Source: SZAS-3 sp964386785
Lineage (GTDB): Bacteria > Chlamydiota > Chlamydiia > Chlamydiales > JAAKFR01
NCBI GenBank assembly: GCA_964386785.1
Contig: CAYLUD010000024.1
Coordinates: 1-24,501 of the forward strand
DNA length: 24,501 nt
Reading direction: 5' to 3'
The position numbers and the translations under genes are program-made. The notes beneath the pieces are model-generated. The model had not been told where the DNA came from and searched no databases. It saw only the letters and a program-made list of their open reading frames with translations. Positions 1 to 7,734 of the stretch are shown here, in pieces (positions within the stretch are counted from its first letter, which is position 1; each line of letters starts with the position of its first letter).

Positions 1-57
1 ACCTTTGACTCCACCGTCCCAGCTCCCATCATCTAGTACCCAACTGAACGGATACAT
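1..57 (-). CDS. Possible N-terminal fragment of an unidentified gene running off the left edge
   Basis: On the minus strand an ATG at 57-55 opens a frame that stays open to the edge (19 codons, beginning MYPFSWVLDDG). The same frame is also open upstream of this ATG for about 26 codons, back to a TGA, with a TTG as another possible start. The residue mix (acidic, Trp and Gly) is protein-like. I see no convincing ribosome binding site, and one plus-strand frame also stays open for 28 codons here. This is a weak call; the family is not recognisable from so few residues. Confidence 0.2.
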   Translation of the reverse strand, partial: MYPFSWVLDDGSWDGGVKG

Positions 58-165
58 GATTTCTCTGTGTTGGTCTGCTAATTTTTGATTTTGAATACAA
101 GGATGCAAAAACAATCCGTTTGTAGATAGGAGTAATCATTTGGGCTCAGGGTTGCGCAAATATCT

Positions 166-1623
166 ATGCTAAAATGGGTGGCATTATTTTGTAATTCATT
201 CTTTGTGCTGTGCTTGGCGCTCAGTACAACTGCTACCATTGCGATGTTGCCTGCAATACAAAATGAATTGCAGCTATCGCCTATTCTAGCGCGCTGGTTG
301 CTTAGTGGTAATATTGGCATGGGCGCTATCGTGATTTTATGGGTAGGTGCGCTAGGTGATCGTTGGGGTAGTTTTCGAGTATTAGCCTATGGTCTTTTTG
401 GATTTAGTCTTGCTAGTGCCTGGATCACGTGGAGTCAAGATGGTATGAGTACGGTTATGGCTCGTACCTTGCAAGGAGTCGCAGGAGCGACTATCTCAGC
501 GCAAGCCTTAGCCTCTATACAGATTGTATTTCCAGGCCCCGAACGAGCACGAGCCATGGCAATTTGGGGCGCCTTTGTTTCTATAGGGTTTGGAATGGGG
601 GCCTGGGTGGCAGGAGTAGTCAGCTATTGGCTATCATGGCGCTATCTTTTTGGGGCTTTGACTTTGATTGGGGCTGGTGGGGGGGTGCTCAATTTGGTTT
701 TTTTTACCATGCTTCGACAAGCAAAGAAGATATCTACTCTAGATTGGTGGAGTTTCCTCTTCTTTGTCGGCACAATCGTTCCGATTGTGTTATGGTTACT
801 AACTGGCCCGTTTTTTGGATGGATTTCTTGGGTAAGTATCGTGTATCTTCTGTGTGCCGTTGTATTTTGTCTTCTTTTTTTACGAAGAGCTTCTGAAGGC
901 CCTGATGCAGAGCGATACCGCGTGCTGGTACGACACCATTACTTTCGATTAGGGTTAATTCTTTTTTTTGTGGTCCTGTTTTCTCTGATTGGTTTTTTTT
1001 ATTTTTATAATCGTTTTGCCCAATCCCCTTGGGGCTATGCTTTGAATTCGCTGCAGTCTGGAAAATCGTTGTTCCCCACCAATTTTGCAATGATGCTGAT
1101 GATGAGTGTAGTCCCATGGCTAGGGCGTGATAATCGAAGGATAGAGTATTTGATGTGTCTAGGATATGGTTGTACTGCGTTAGGTATGTTTATATTTGCA
1201 GCCCTTACACTATGCCCTCTCTCTTCTTTGCAATATCTGCCACAAATATTGATTGGATCTGGGTTTGGACTCACATTTTCCACGGTACCCTTTCTTGCCC
1301 TGCAATCGTTGCCTCAAGAGGTTCATGGGCGAGCTTCTGGCTTATTGAATACAGTAAATTACCTTGGAGGATGTTCCGCGGTCGCATTGGGCTCGCTTAT
1401 TTTTCTTCTTGGGGGAAGCTTGCAAGCAGAAATGGAAATGGGCAAGTTAGATCAAGCGTTTTTTGGCTGTCAGGGACTCATAGGACAATATGGAGGGCAG
1501 TTCTTGGGTTGCAATCTTCCAAGAGCCTTTTGTTATGGGTTTCGTCTTTTTCTTATGACATGTGGTGTGCTGGCAGCAGGGTCTGGATTTCTAGTATGGA
1601 ATAATCGGTCCAAGTGTTTATAA
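166..1623 (+). CDS. MFS transporter, 14-helix DHA2 (EmrB/QacA) type
   Basis: This is a 485-residue polytopic inner-membrane protein. An N-terminal hydrophobic helix is followed by a Major Facilitator motif A in the loop after helix 2 (GALGDRWGSFRVL, residues about 61-73), a run of small residues in helix 4 (ARTLQGVAGATISAQAL), and a GxGxGAWVAG/SWRYLF segment like motif C of drug:H+ antiporters. Length and helix count fit the 14-helix DHA2 group rather than the 12-helix UhpC type downstream. Substrate cannot be read from the sequence; drug, amphiphile or metabolite export are all possible. The first ATG is used; no strong Shine-Dalgarno lies before it. I do not recall a counterpart at this position next to uhpC in Chlamydia, so it may be accessory. 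No terminator hairpin with a T-run follows it. Confidence 0.85.
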   Translation: MLKWVALFCNSFFVLCLALSTTATIAMLPAIQNELQLSPILARWLLSGNIGMGAIVILWVGALGDRWGSFRVLAYGLFGFSLASAWITWSQDGMSTVMARTLQGVAGATISAQALASIQIVFPGPERARAMAIWGAFVSIGFGMGAWVAGVVSYWLSWRYLFGALTLIGAGGGVLNLVFFTMLRQAKKISTLDWWSFLFFVGTIVPIVLWLLTGPFFGWISWVSIVYLLCAVVFCLLFLRRASEGPDAERYRVLVRHHYFRLGLILFFVVLFSLIGFFYFYNRFAQSPWGYALNSLQSGKSLFPTNFAMMLMMSVVPWLGRDNRRIEYLMCLGYGCTALGMFIFAALTLCPLSSLQYLPQILIGSGFGLTFSTVPFLALQSLPQEVHGRASGLLNTVNYLGGCSAVALGSLIFLLGGSLQAEMEMGKLDQAFFGCQGLIGQYGGQFLGCNLPRAFCYGFRLFLMTCGVLAAGSGFLVWNNRSKCL

Positions 1624-2026
1624 ACAACAAATTAACAAGAAACCAATCGTTATATTGATGTAAACTTAAGTATTGCAAGAAGATATGTATGATCATTTCG
1701 ATGGCATACTCTCATGATGCAATGCTATATTGACGTAATACAGCTGTAGGGCCTTATCCATAACGATACTTTTTCGGTGACCTAAGACTTTTTCAAGAAC
1801 GCCTTGTCTGAGCCATCAGCATTAGACTCATCTCCTTAATGAGCAAGAGATGAATTATCTATTTATTTTTCGAAAAGATAACGAAATTGATAAATTAATT
1901 TATTTTTAATGCGTGCTAGTTTATATTCCTTCCCTGTCTTTTTGATATAAACGCTAACAGGGTTCTCTTGATATAGAACTTGTGGAGTGTTGTAAAATCA
2001 CAAAAAAATAAACCAATGTTGTTAAT
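1624..2026. other. 403-bp intergenic region before the ankyrin-like/HECT gene
   Basis: AT-rich and without a convincing ORF or RNA gene. A 7-bp inverted repeat (TCATCTC at 1828-1834, GAGATGA at 1847-1853, 12-base loop) is followed by an AT-rich stretch and might be a weak terminator for the transporter gene. A 14-base perfect palindrome of only A and T lies at 1890-1903. TTGATATA occurs twice (starting at 1943 and 1968); the second copy can serve as a -35 element for the downstream gene. Confidence 0.5.
1968..1996 (+). promoter_or_regulatory. Candidate promoter of the ankyrin-like/HECT gene
   Basis: TTGATA at 1968-1973, a 17-base spacer, then TGTAAA at 1991-1996 (or TAAAAT at 1993-1998 with 19 bases). 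Transcription would begin near 2003, leaving a short AT-rich leader of about 24 bases before the ATG at 2027, with no visible Shine-Dalgarno. This is a consensus match only. Confidence 0.35.
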
Positions 2027-5000
2027 ATGATAAATCCTGTTTTTGGCTGCGAAGTAGTACCATTCGAACCACTTTATGAAGTGCATTTCCCCCTAACAGA
2101 TACAGATGGTGCTGATAAGACATGTGTTAAGGTGTATGGCTGCTCGATCGATTCTGGAATTTTAGAATGGTGGTTCTATACCCCATTAGACATGCCGCAA
2201 ATATATAAACTGGAACCGGATAAAATAGCTCTAACCGATCGCATATCCATACTTGCTATGCATTATCTGCAAGATTCTCCTGGTGTCACCGAGTATGATG
2301 GGTTGATCAAAATGATTATGCAAGCTGCACAATTAGGCCATGAAAAGGCTTTAGAAAATCTTCTTTTTTACAATGAAACATTGCTAGATAACGAACAAAT
2401 TCCAAACGCCAATCTAGGTGAAGCTGCTGTACAGGCTGCTAAGCACGGTCATGTAGCAGCTCTTGAATTACTTGTATCTAATGGTAGGGTGCCGATTGAA
2501 TATCTAGGTGCGGCAGTTGTAAAAGCTGCTAAGCACGGTCATGTAGCAGCTCTTGAATTACTTGTATCTGATGGTAGGAGGGTCGACCCTGAATATGTAT
2601 CTGACGCAATGCAAGTAGCTATGGCAAGAAATGATGTAGCATCTCTTGTCATTCTTTTATTTCATGATAGATTGGTTCCAGATCCTATATCGAGCGATAT
2701 TCTTGTTTCTTTTTTATCTGCAAACCCTGAAATTTCAGGCCAACAGGTATCTCAGGCGATCAGTTGGGCGATCCGCCATGATCAGATGGGGGTTCTGAAA
2801 GAGTTTGTATTTTCCACGCATATGTCGGAAGACTGTCTAGGTACTGCGCTTGCAATGGCTGCTAAGCACGGTCATATAGAGGCTCTTGAATTACTTGTAT
2901 CTGATGGTAGGAGGGTCGACCCTGAATATGTATCTGAAGCGATGCTAGAAGCTATGGCAAGAAATGATATAGCATCTCTTGTCATTCTTCTGTTTCACGA
3001 TAAGTCGGATCCAGATCCTATATCGAACAATGTTCTTCGTGTTTTTTTATCTAAAGGCCCTGAGATTTCAGATGCCCAGGTGTCTCAGGCGATCAGTTGG
3101 GCGATTCGCCATGATCAGATAGAGATTCTTAGGGTGCTTGTATCTTCCTTGCACATGTCGGTAGACTGCCTAGGTGCTGCGCTTGCAATGGCTGCTCAGT
3201 ATAATCATATACAGGCGCTTAGCCTGCTTTTATCTCATGGCCCACAGAGTGTATTTCTTGATGCATACAGCATGGAATCATGGCTCTCTTGGATATACGT
3301 CGCACGCGGGTGGGCGAGTGAAAATAATGCTTTCGAAGCTTTTGTCATGCTGCTGTTCTATGATGAGTCAGAGCGAGATGACCAACGAGTGCATCAGCTT
3401 GCTTGTTTTTTATCTCAAGAAATTGAGATCGAGTCGATTGCTTTATTCAATGCAATGTGTTTTTTTGCTAGAAAAGGTCATATAGAGGCTCTTCGCCTGG
3501 TTTTATCTGATCGGAGAACGCCAATTGATTACATAAATGATGCTGTGATTATAGCTGCACAATATCGTCATATTGGGGTCATTTTAGCGCTTTTATCTGA
3601 TAATGTTGAGCTTTCTGGTGAGACAAGGGACGAAGCCATTCGTTGGGCATGTCGGAATAAGGACCCAGAATCTTTGGTTATGCTGCTATTTTATGATAGG
3701 CCAGATCCAGGGTATTCGGAAGAGAATCTGCTTACTCGGTTTTTATCTGGAGATTCCGAGATACCCCCCGATGCTTTATTCAAGGCAATGGTGTGGTTAG
3801 CTCAAGAAGGACATGTCACGGCTTTTTCCCTATTCCTNNNNNNNNNNNNNNNNNNNNNNNNNNNNNNNNNNNNNNNNNNNNNNNNNNNNNNNNNNNNNNN
3901 NNNNNNNNNNNNNNNNNNNNNNNNNNNNNNNNNNNNNATCTGATGATAGGATTTCACATGACTGTCTAGGTGAAGCTCTTGTAGCAGCTGCTAGGGCTGG
4001 TCAGATGCAGATTGTGAACCTGTTGTTATCTGATGATAGGATTTCACATGACTGTCTAGGTGAAGCTCTTGTAGCAGCTGCTGGGGCTGGTCAGATAGAG
4101 ATTGTGAACCTGCTGTTATCTGATGATAGGATTTCACTTGAATTTATAGGTAAAGCTCTTGTGGCAGCTGCTGGGGCTGGTCAGATAGAGATTGTGAACC
4201 TGCTTTTTCCTTGTTTGCCGCCTATACACATAAGTAGAATTGTTATGTCAGCTCTCAAGAATAATCTCACGATTCTTGATGAGTTATTAGGTAACATTGA
4301 ATTAGATGTCAACATTGTATTTAGTGCTCTCATGCAGGCTATTACAGACGATAATGAGGGAGGGGTTGCTCTGTTGTTATCTGATGATAGAATAACGATT
4401 CCGATTCTACGCGAGGCNNNNNNNNNNNNNNNNNNNNNNNNNNNNNNNNNNNNNNNNNNNNNNNNNNNNNNNNNNNNNNNNNNNNNNNNNNNNNNNNNNN
4501 NNNNNNNNNNNNNNNNNTGTTAGGGTGGCTGTTGAGTGTAATCATTCAGATAGTCTTACTCTGTTGTTATCTGATGATAGAATAACGATTCCGATTCTAC
4601 GCGAGGCTGTTAGGGTGGCTGTTGAGTGTAATCATTCAGATAGTCTTACTCTGTTGTTATCTCATTGTGTACCGATTACGGATTTGGAGGAAACAGTTCA
4701 AAAAGCTGCTGAGCAGAATCTTTTGGGGATCTTTGTCATGCTTTTATTTCATACAAGAAAAGCTGACGTCGCACTTGCGGATCTCAACACTTTTTTACAA
4801 AATAGGGAGATTTCTCCTCAAGAGTTCCTGAGGGCGATTCAATGGGCGGCTGCAAAGCGTAATAAAGACGCTCTTATCAGTTTAGTTCTTCATAGTGAAT
4901 TACTTATAAATCATATGACCATTTCACAAAATGAACTAGAGAAGAATCCAGTCTCATTTCTAAATACGTTTGCTAATCGCAATAAACTACCCGCAGTCTT

Positions 5001-5997
5001 TTGGCTACTACCCTTAGGAGACGAAATTATTCCTATCGATATGGGAGGAGTCTCTTCGCATATATATTCGACCCTATTATCTGCTTTGGTAGAGCAAAAA
5101 GCCTTCCCGCTTGAAGATAATAATTTTCCAGTTATTCCTGAGCTGCAAAAAGATAAGCGTTTGCAGTATGACCAAAATATTTCTCAACAAAAAAAAATAT
5201 ACACATTACTGGGCAGCTTCTATTCCAAGTTTGTAGAAAACAACGAGGGGCGTAGTGTGCCTTTCGTGACTGGAGAGATCTTTTCCGCACATTTTTTTCA
5301 TTTGTTGCAGATTGTTGCTAGAAAAACAGAAGAAAGTTGTATAGATATCAAGTTCCTAAACTATTTTTATAAAAATAATCTGGTTTCAAGTTATGCGTGC
5401 TGTTGGAACTATCTTGTAGATCCTACAGAATCTAACAAAGACCTTGTTGTCTCCTTCAGACAGGATATCCTTCTCGAAGAAATCACAGAGGACTCCTTAA
5501 CAGTTGAAGAATTTTCTAGAAATATATTGCAATCCTATATTGCCCCTGTAGTCTCCTTTTTTGAGGGTGTTTCAGGAACTTTTCAGGGTCATATAACAAA
5601 TATAGAACCATCAATATTGTGCACTCATATACAAGGCGAGGGCCCAACTTCGGAAGTGCTTCTAAACATTATTCAAGAAGACCATGCTAATAACATCACG
5701 TTGCCTACCTTGTTCTCAGACCAGATGGAGTTACTTCGATCGGTAATCGCAACCGCATCTGCAGAGTGGCGTAGTAATTTTTTGTTGGCAGTCACAGAAA
5801 GCAAGAGAGTTAGGCCAAATTTGAAAATTACTGTAGGACAAGATTGGATTGAAAAACAAGATGGCGATGCTCCCCCTAGATTTCTAATTCGTACTTGTTC
5901 ATGCACTCTCTATTTGCCATCGACAACACTGCTGGAGGAGGACTTTTTATTTGGTTTAAATAACGCTCTTGATCCACGTTGCTTCAATATGGCGTGA
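2027..5997 (+). CDS. Ankyrin-like repeat protein with C-terminal HECT E3 ubiquitin ligase domain (crosses two assembly gaps)
   Basis: Read with both 100-N blocks removed, this is one continuous frame: 1811 + 480 + 1480 = 3771 bases, 1256 residues plus stop. Residues about 1-90 form a non-repeat N-terminus. About 95-895 are helical repeats with the ankyrin core AAxxGHxxALxLLxSDGR, in 30-residue units alternating with longer LLFHD-type units. About 950-1256 resemble a HECT domain: an N-lobe-like stretch around 1016 (FFHLLQIVARKTEES, then IDIKFLNYFYKN), a C-lobe with EWRSNFLLAVTESKRV near 1180 (compare the RxxFLxFVTGSSRVP of HECTs), the catalytic-site motif RTCSCTLYLP with Cys1224, and the C-terminal CFNMA with Phe at -4. 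Known HECTs take ubiquitin from an E2 onto this Cys and pass it to substrates chosen by N-terminal repeats. Bacteria lack ubiquitin, so a secreted host-directed effector is inferred. Residue numbers shift by 30 per extra repeat unit hidden in the gaps. Confidence 0.8.
2435..3524 (+). repeat. Higher-order repeat array (90-bp and 333-bp periods)
   Basis: The segment beginning GCTGCTAAGCACGGTCAT starts at 2435 and again at 2525, a 90-bp period with about 45 identical bases. It recurs at 2858, and a diverged copy (GCTGCTCAGTATAATCAT) starts at 3191. Spacing 2525 to 2858 to 3191 is exactly 333 bp twice, which is 111 codons. Each 333-bp block holds a short ankyrin-like unit, a longer LLFHD unit and a further SWAIRHDQ unit. 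Similar but decayed blocks continue to about 3830 and reappear at about 4680-4900. Confidence 0.85.
3838..3937. other. Assembly gap (100 N placeholder) in the repeat array
   Basis: Exactly 100 Ns. The flanks end CTATTCCT and begin ATCTGATGATAGG. Joined directly they read F-L-S-D-D-R in frame with the upstream gene, matching the usual repeat boundary LL-SDGR. The true gap must be a multiple of three and is most simply zero or a whole number of 90-bp units. Confidence 0.9.
3938..4207 (+). repeat. Three tandem 90-bp repeats encoding 30-residue ankyrin-like units
   Basis: Units start at 3938, 4028 and 4118, each opening ATCTGATGATAGG and encoding SDDRIS...LGEALVAAAxAGQxxIVNLLL. Units 1 and 2 differ at about four of 90 positions; unit 3 differs more in the middle. 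This near-identity points to recent unit duplication and explains why the assembly broke just upstream. Confidence 0.92.
4379..4658 (+). repeat. Second 90-bp tandem repeat array, interrupted by a gap
   Basis: A unit opening ATCTGATGATAGAATAACG runs 4379-4417, is cut by Ns, and resumes at 4518-4568: 39 + 51 = 90 bases. The next unit, 4569-4658, is identical base for base to this joined unit. It encodes SDDRITIPILREAVRVAVECNHSDSLTLLL in each copy. A third copy begins after 4658 and diverges at once. The gap therefore holds zero or more identical 90-bp units. Confidence 0.92.
4418..4517. other. Assembly gap (100 N placeholder) inside a 90-bp repeat unit
   Basis: Exactly 100 Ns. The flanks, GCGAGGC before and TGTTAGGG after, are contiguous in the intact copy at 4601-4615. 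The placeholder length (100, not a multiple of three) creates a false frameshift and a false stop just after the gap. Confidence 0.93.
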
Positions 5998-6160
5998 TTT
6001 TGGATTGTTGTGGAATAGTATTTGCAGGTCTACAAAGTACAACGCGAATAAAAATGAAAATTGCGTGTTCGAGGGGGTGGGTGGCTGTATGGATACAGTA
6101 GTAAGCAGTTGTAGTCTAACATGTGTTCATAAAAACAATATGGTCTCATAATTCCTATCC
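5998..6160. other. Intergenic stretch with no recognised element
   Basis: Between the HECT gene stop and the small ORF. It holds a G-rich stretch near 6071-6091 but no convincing terminator hairpin, tRNA or promoter pair. A 60-codon plus-strand frame overlapping the HECT gene end (5969-6151) has no start context or protein-like composition. Confidence 0.4.
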
Positions 6161-6337
6161 ATGAATCATAAATCAGAGATCCCCAGCTTCTGTATTTCGC
6201 TGAAATGGAAAGATCTAAAAGACAACGAAATATTACATTTACTAGAATATTCTGATGAGACTCATGACTTGAAATTAATGATTCTTCAGAGTAGTCTGCG
6301 CCAAGACCGCTACGAAGCGGTGAAGGCAATGACATAA
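6161..6337 (+). CDS. Small hypothetical protein, 58 residues
   Basis: ATG at 6161 to TAA at 6335-6337 encodes 58 residues beginning MNHKSEIPSFCISLKWKDLK and ending RQDRYEAVKAMT. The composition is balanced, charged and helix-rich (DNEILHLLEY, KLMILQSSLRQ), unlike the random frames around it. There is no signal peptide or membrane segment and no recognisable family. No clear Shine-Dalgarno precedes the ATG, which is common in this window. It ends 41 bases before uhpC, so the two could be co-transcribed. It could be a small chlamydial protein or the remnant of a longer gene. Confidence 0.45.
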   Translation: MNHKSEIPSFCISLKWKDLKDNEILHLLEYSDETHDLKLMILQSSLRQDRYEAVKAMT

Positions 6338-6378
6338 ATAGCTTCTCTTTTTCAGGAAGCTGGATCGGGAGGGCAAGT

Positions 6379-7725
6379 ATGAACATTTCCCTAGATTTTT
6401 TGAAGCCCGCGAAACACGCTGAAGCAATTCGAGACGATGCGGTTGTTAAGAAGGAATACCGATATTGGAGGATTCGCATCTTCTATGCGATGTTTATCGG
6501 ATACGTTTTCTACTACTTCACGAGAAAAAGTTTTACCTTTGCCATGCCTGCCTTGATGCATGATTTAGGCTTTGACAAAGCACAACTCGGATTTTTGGGT
6601 AGCATTCTCTACATCACTTATGGAATTAGCAAGTTTGCTAGTGGGGTTATGTCTGACCAATCTAATCCAAGATTTTTCATGGCTATTGGGCTCATTATCA
6701 CAGGGCTAACTAATATTTTCTTTGGGCTCTCGTCGAGTTTACTGTTTTTTGCCGTATTTTGGGGTCTCAATGGGTGGTTTCAAGGTTGGGGATGGCCTCC
6801 TTGTGCTCGCTTGCTCACGCATTGGTATTCCCAATCTGAGCGAGGTGCTTGGTGGAGCGTCTGGAGTACTTCTCATAATGTAGGTGGTTTTTTGATTCCA
6901 ATCGTAGCAGGTGTCTGTGCTCAGTACTTGGGCTGGAGATGGGCTATGTTCATTCCAGGTATTTGCTGTATTGTTGTTGGTTTGCTGCTCATGAATCGTT
7001 TACGTGATACCCCGCAATCTTTGGGCTTGCCGACAATTGAGGAATACCGTTCGGATTACCCAGACCCAGAGTCTGCCAAGCAAGAAGAAAAAGAACTCTC
7101 GACGCGTGAAATTCTATTTGGCTATGTGCTGACAAATAAATGGATTTGGATGCTCGCAACAGCTTCCTTTTTCGTTTATGTTGTGCGTATGGCAATGAAT
7201 GACTGGAGTGCGTTGTACCTGATTGAAACTCGCGAGTACTCCATGATTAAAGCAAATTCTTGCGTTGCATTGTTTGATATTGGTGGGCTTTTTGGAATGC
7301 TGACAGCCGGTTGGCTGTCAGATCGTGTGCATGGTGGACGTCGGGGTCCCATTAATGTCCTGTTTTCTGCTGGCATGTTCTCCATGGTCATGATCTTTTG
7401 GATGTATCCAGAACTTTCTGGTTTATGGACTTCGATTGTTCTTTTTATGGTCGGTTTTTTCTTGTTTGGTCCTCAAATGTTAATTGGATTAGCAGCGGCC
7501 GAACTCTCGCATAAGAAAGCAGCGGGCACCGCTAGTGGATTTGCGGGGTGGTTTGCTTATTTTGGCGCTGCCGGCGCCGGATACCCTCTAGGTAAGGTGG
7601 CGCAAGAATTTGGTTGGTCGGGCTATTTTTTTATCTTGGCTATCTGCTGTGTCATCACTACGATTCTTTTTCTCCCGATGTGGAAAGCCAAGGCAGGCCA
7701 ACACAATTCGCCAGTAAAGTCATAG
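6379..7725 (+). CDS. uhpC: Hexose-6-phosphate:phosphate antiporter UhpC
   Basis: A 448-residue protein of the organophosphate:phosphate antiporter family (GlpT/UhpT/UhpC) with about 12 membrane helices. Diagnostic segments are MFIGYVFYYFTRKSFTFAMP in helix 1, with the family's phosphate-binding-type Arg, then LGSILYITYGISKFASGVMSD, NGWFQGWGWPPCARLLTHWY and WWSVWSTSHNVGGFLIP. In E. coli UhpC is a sensor; the chlamydial protein is known as a true glucose-6-phosphate transporter, giving the intracellular bacterium host sugar phosphate for glycolysis and glycogen. A strong Shine-Dalgarno (GGGAGGG at 6367-6373) lies 5 bases before the ATG. dnaE follows 9 bases later, as in Chlamydia (CT544-CT545). 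Confidence 0.95.
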   Translation: MNISLDFLKPAKHAEAIRDDAVVKKEYRYWRIRIFYAMFIGYVFYYFTRKSFTFAMPALMHDLGFDKAQLGFLGSILYITYGISKFASGVMSDQSNPRFFMAIGLIITGLTNIFFGLSSSLLFFAVFWGLNGWFQGWGWPPCARLLTHWYSQSERGAWWSVWSTSHNVGGFLIPIVAGVCAQYLGWRWAMFIPGICCIVVGLLLMNRLRDTPQSLGLPTIEEYRSDYPDPESAKQEEKELSTREILFGYVLTNKWIWMLATASFFVYVVRMAMNDWSALYLIETREYSMIKANSCVALFDIGGLFGMLTAGWLSDRVHGGRRGPINVLFSAGMFSMVMIFWMYPELSGLWTSIVLFMVGFFLFGPQMLIGLAAAELSHKKAAGTASGFAGWFAYFGAAGAGYPLGKVAQEFGWSGYFFILAICCVITTILFLPMWKAKAGQHNSPVKS

Positions 7726-7734
7726 AGAGTATTT

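Noticed and set aside
3938..4658. CRISPR-like array
   Set aside because: The 90-bp units are contiguous and coding, with no unique spacers between short palindromic repeats.
2027..5997. Apparent pseudogene or three separate ankyrin genes with frameshifts
   Set aside because: The frame changes occur only across 100-N placeholders; removing them restores repeat register and one open frame.
6030..6479. Minus-strand 149-codon frame
   Set aside because: It overlaps the start and ribosome binding site of uhpC and the small plus-strand ORF, and has no family features.
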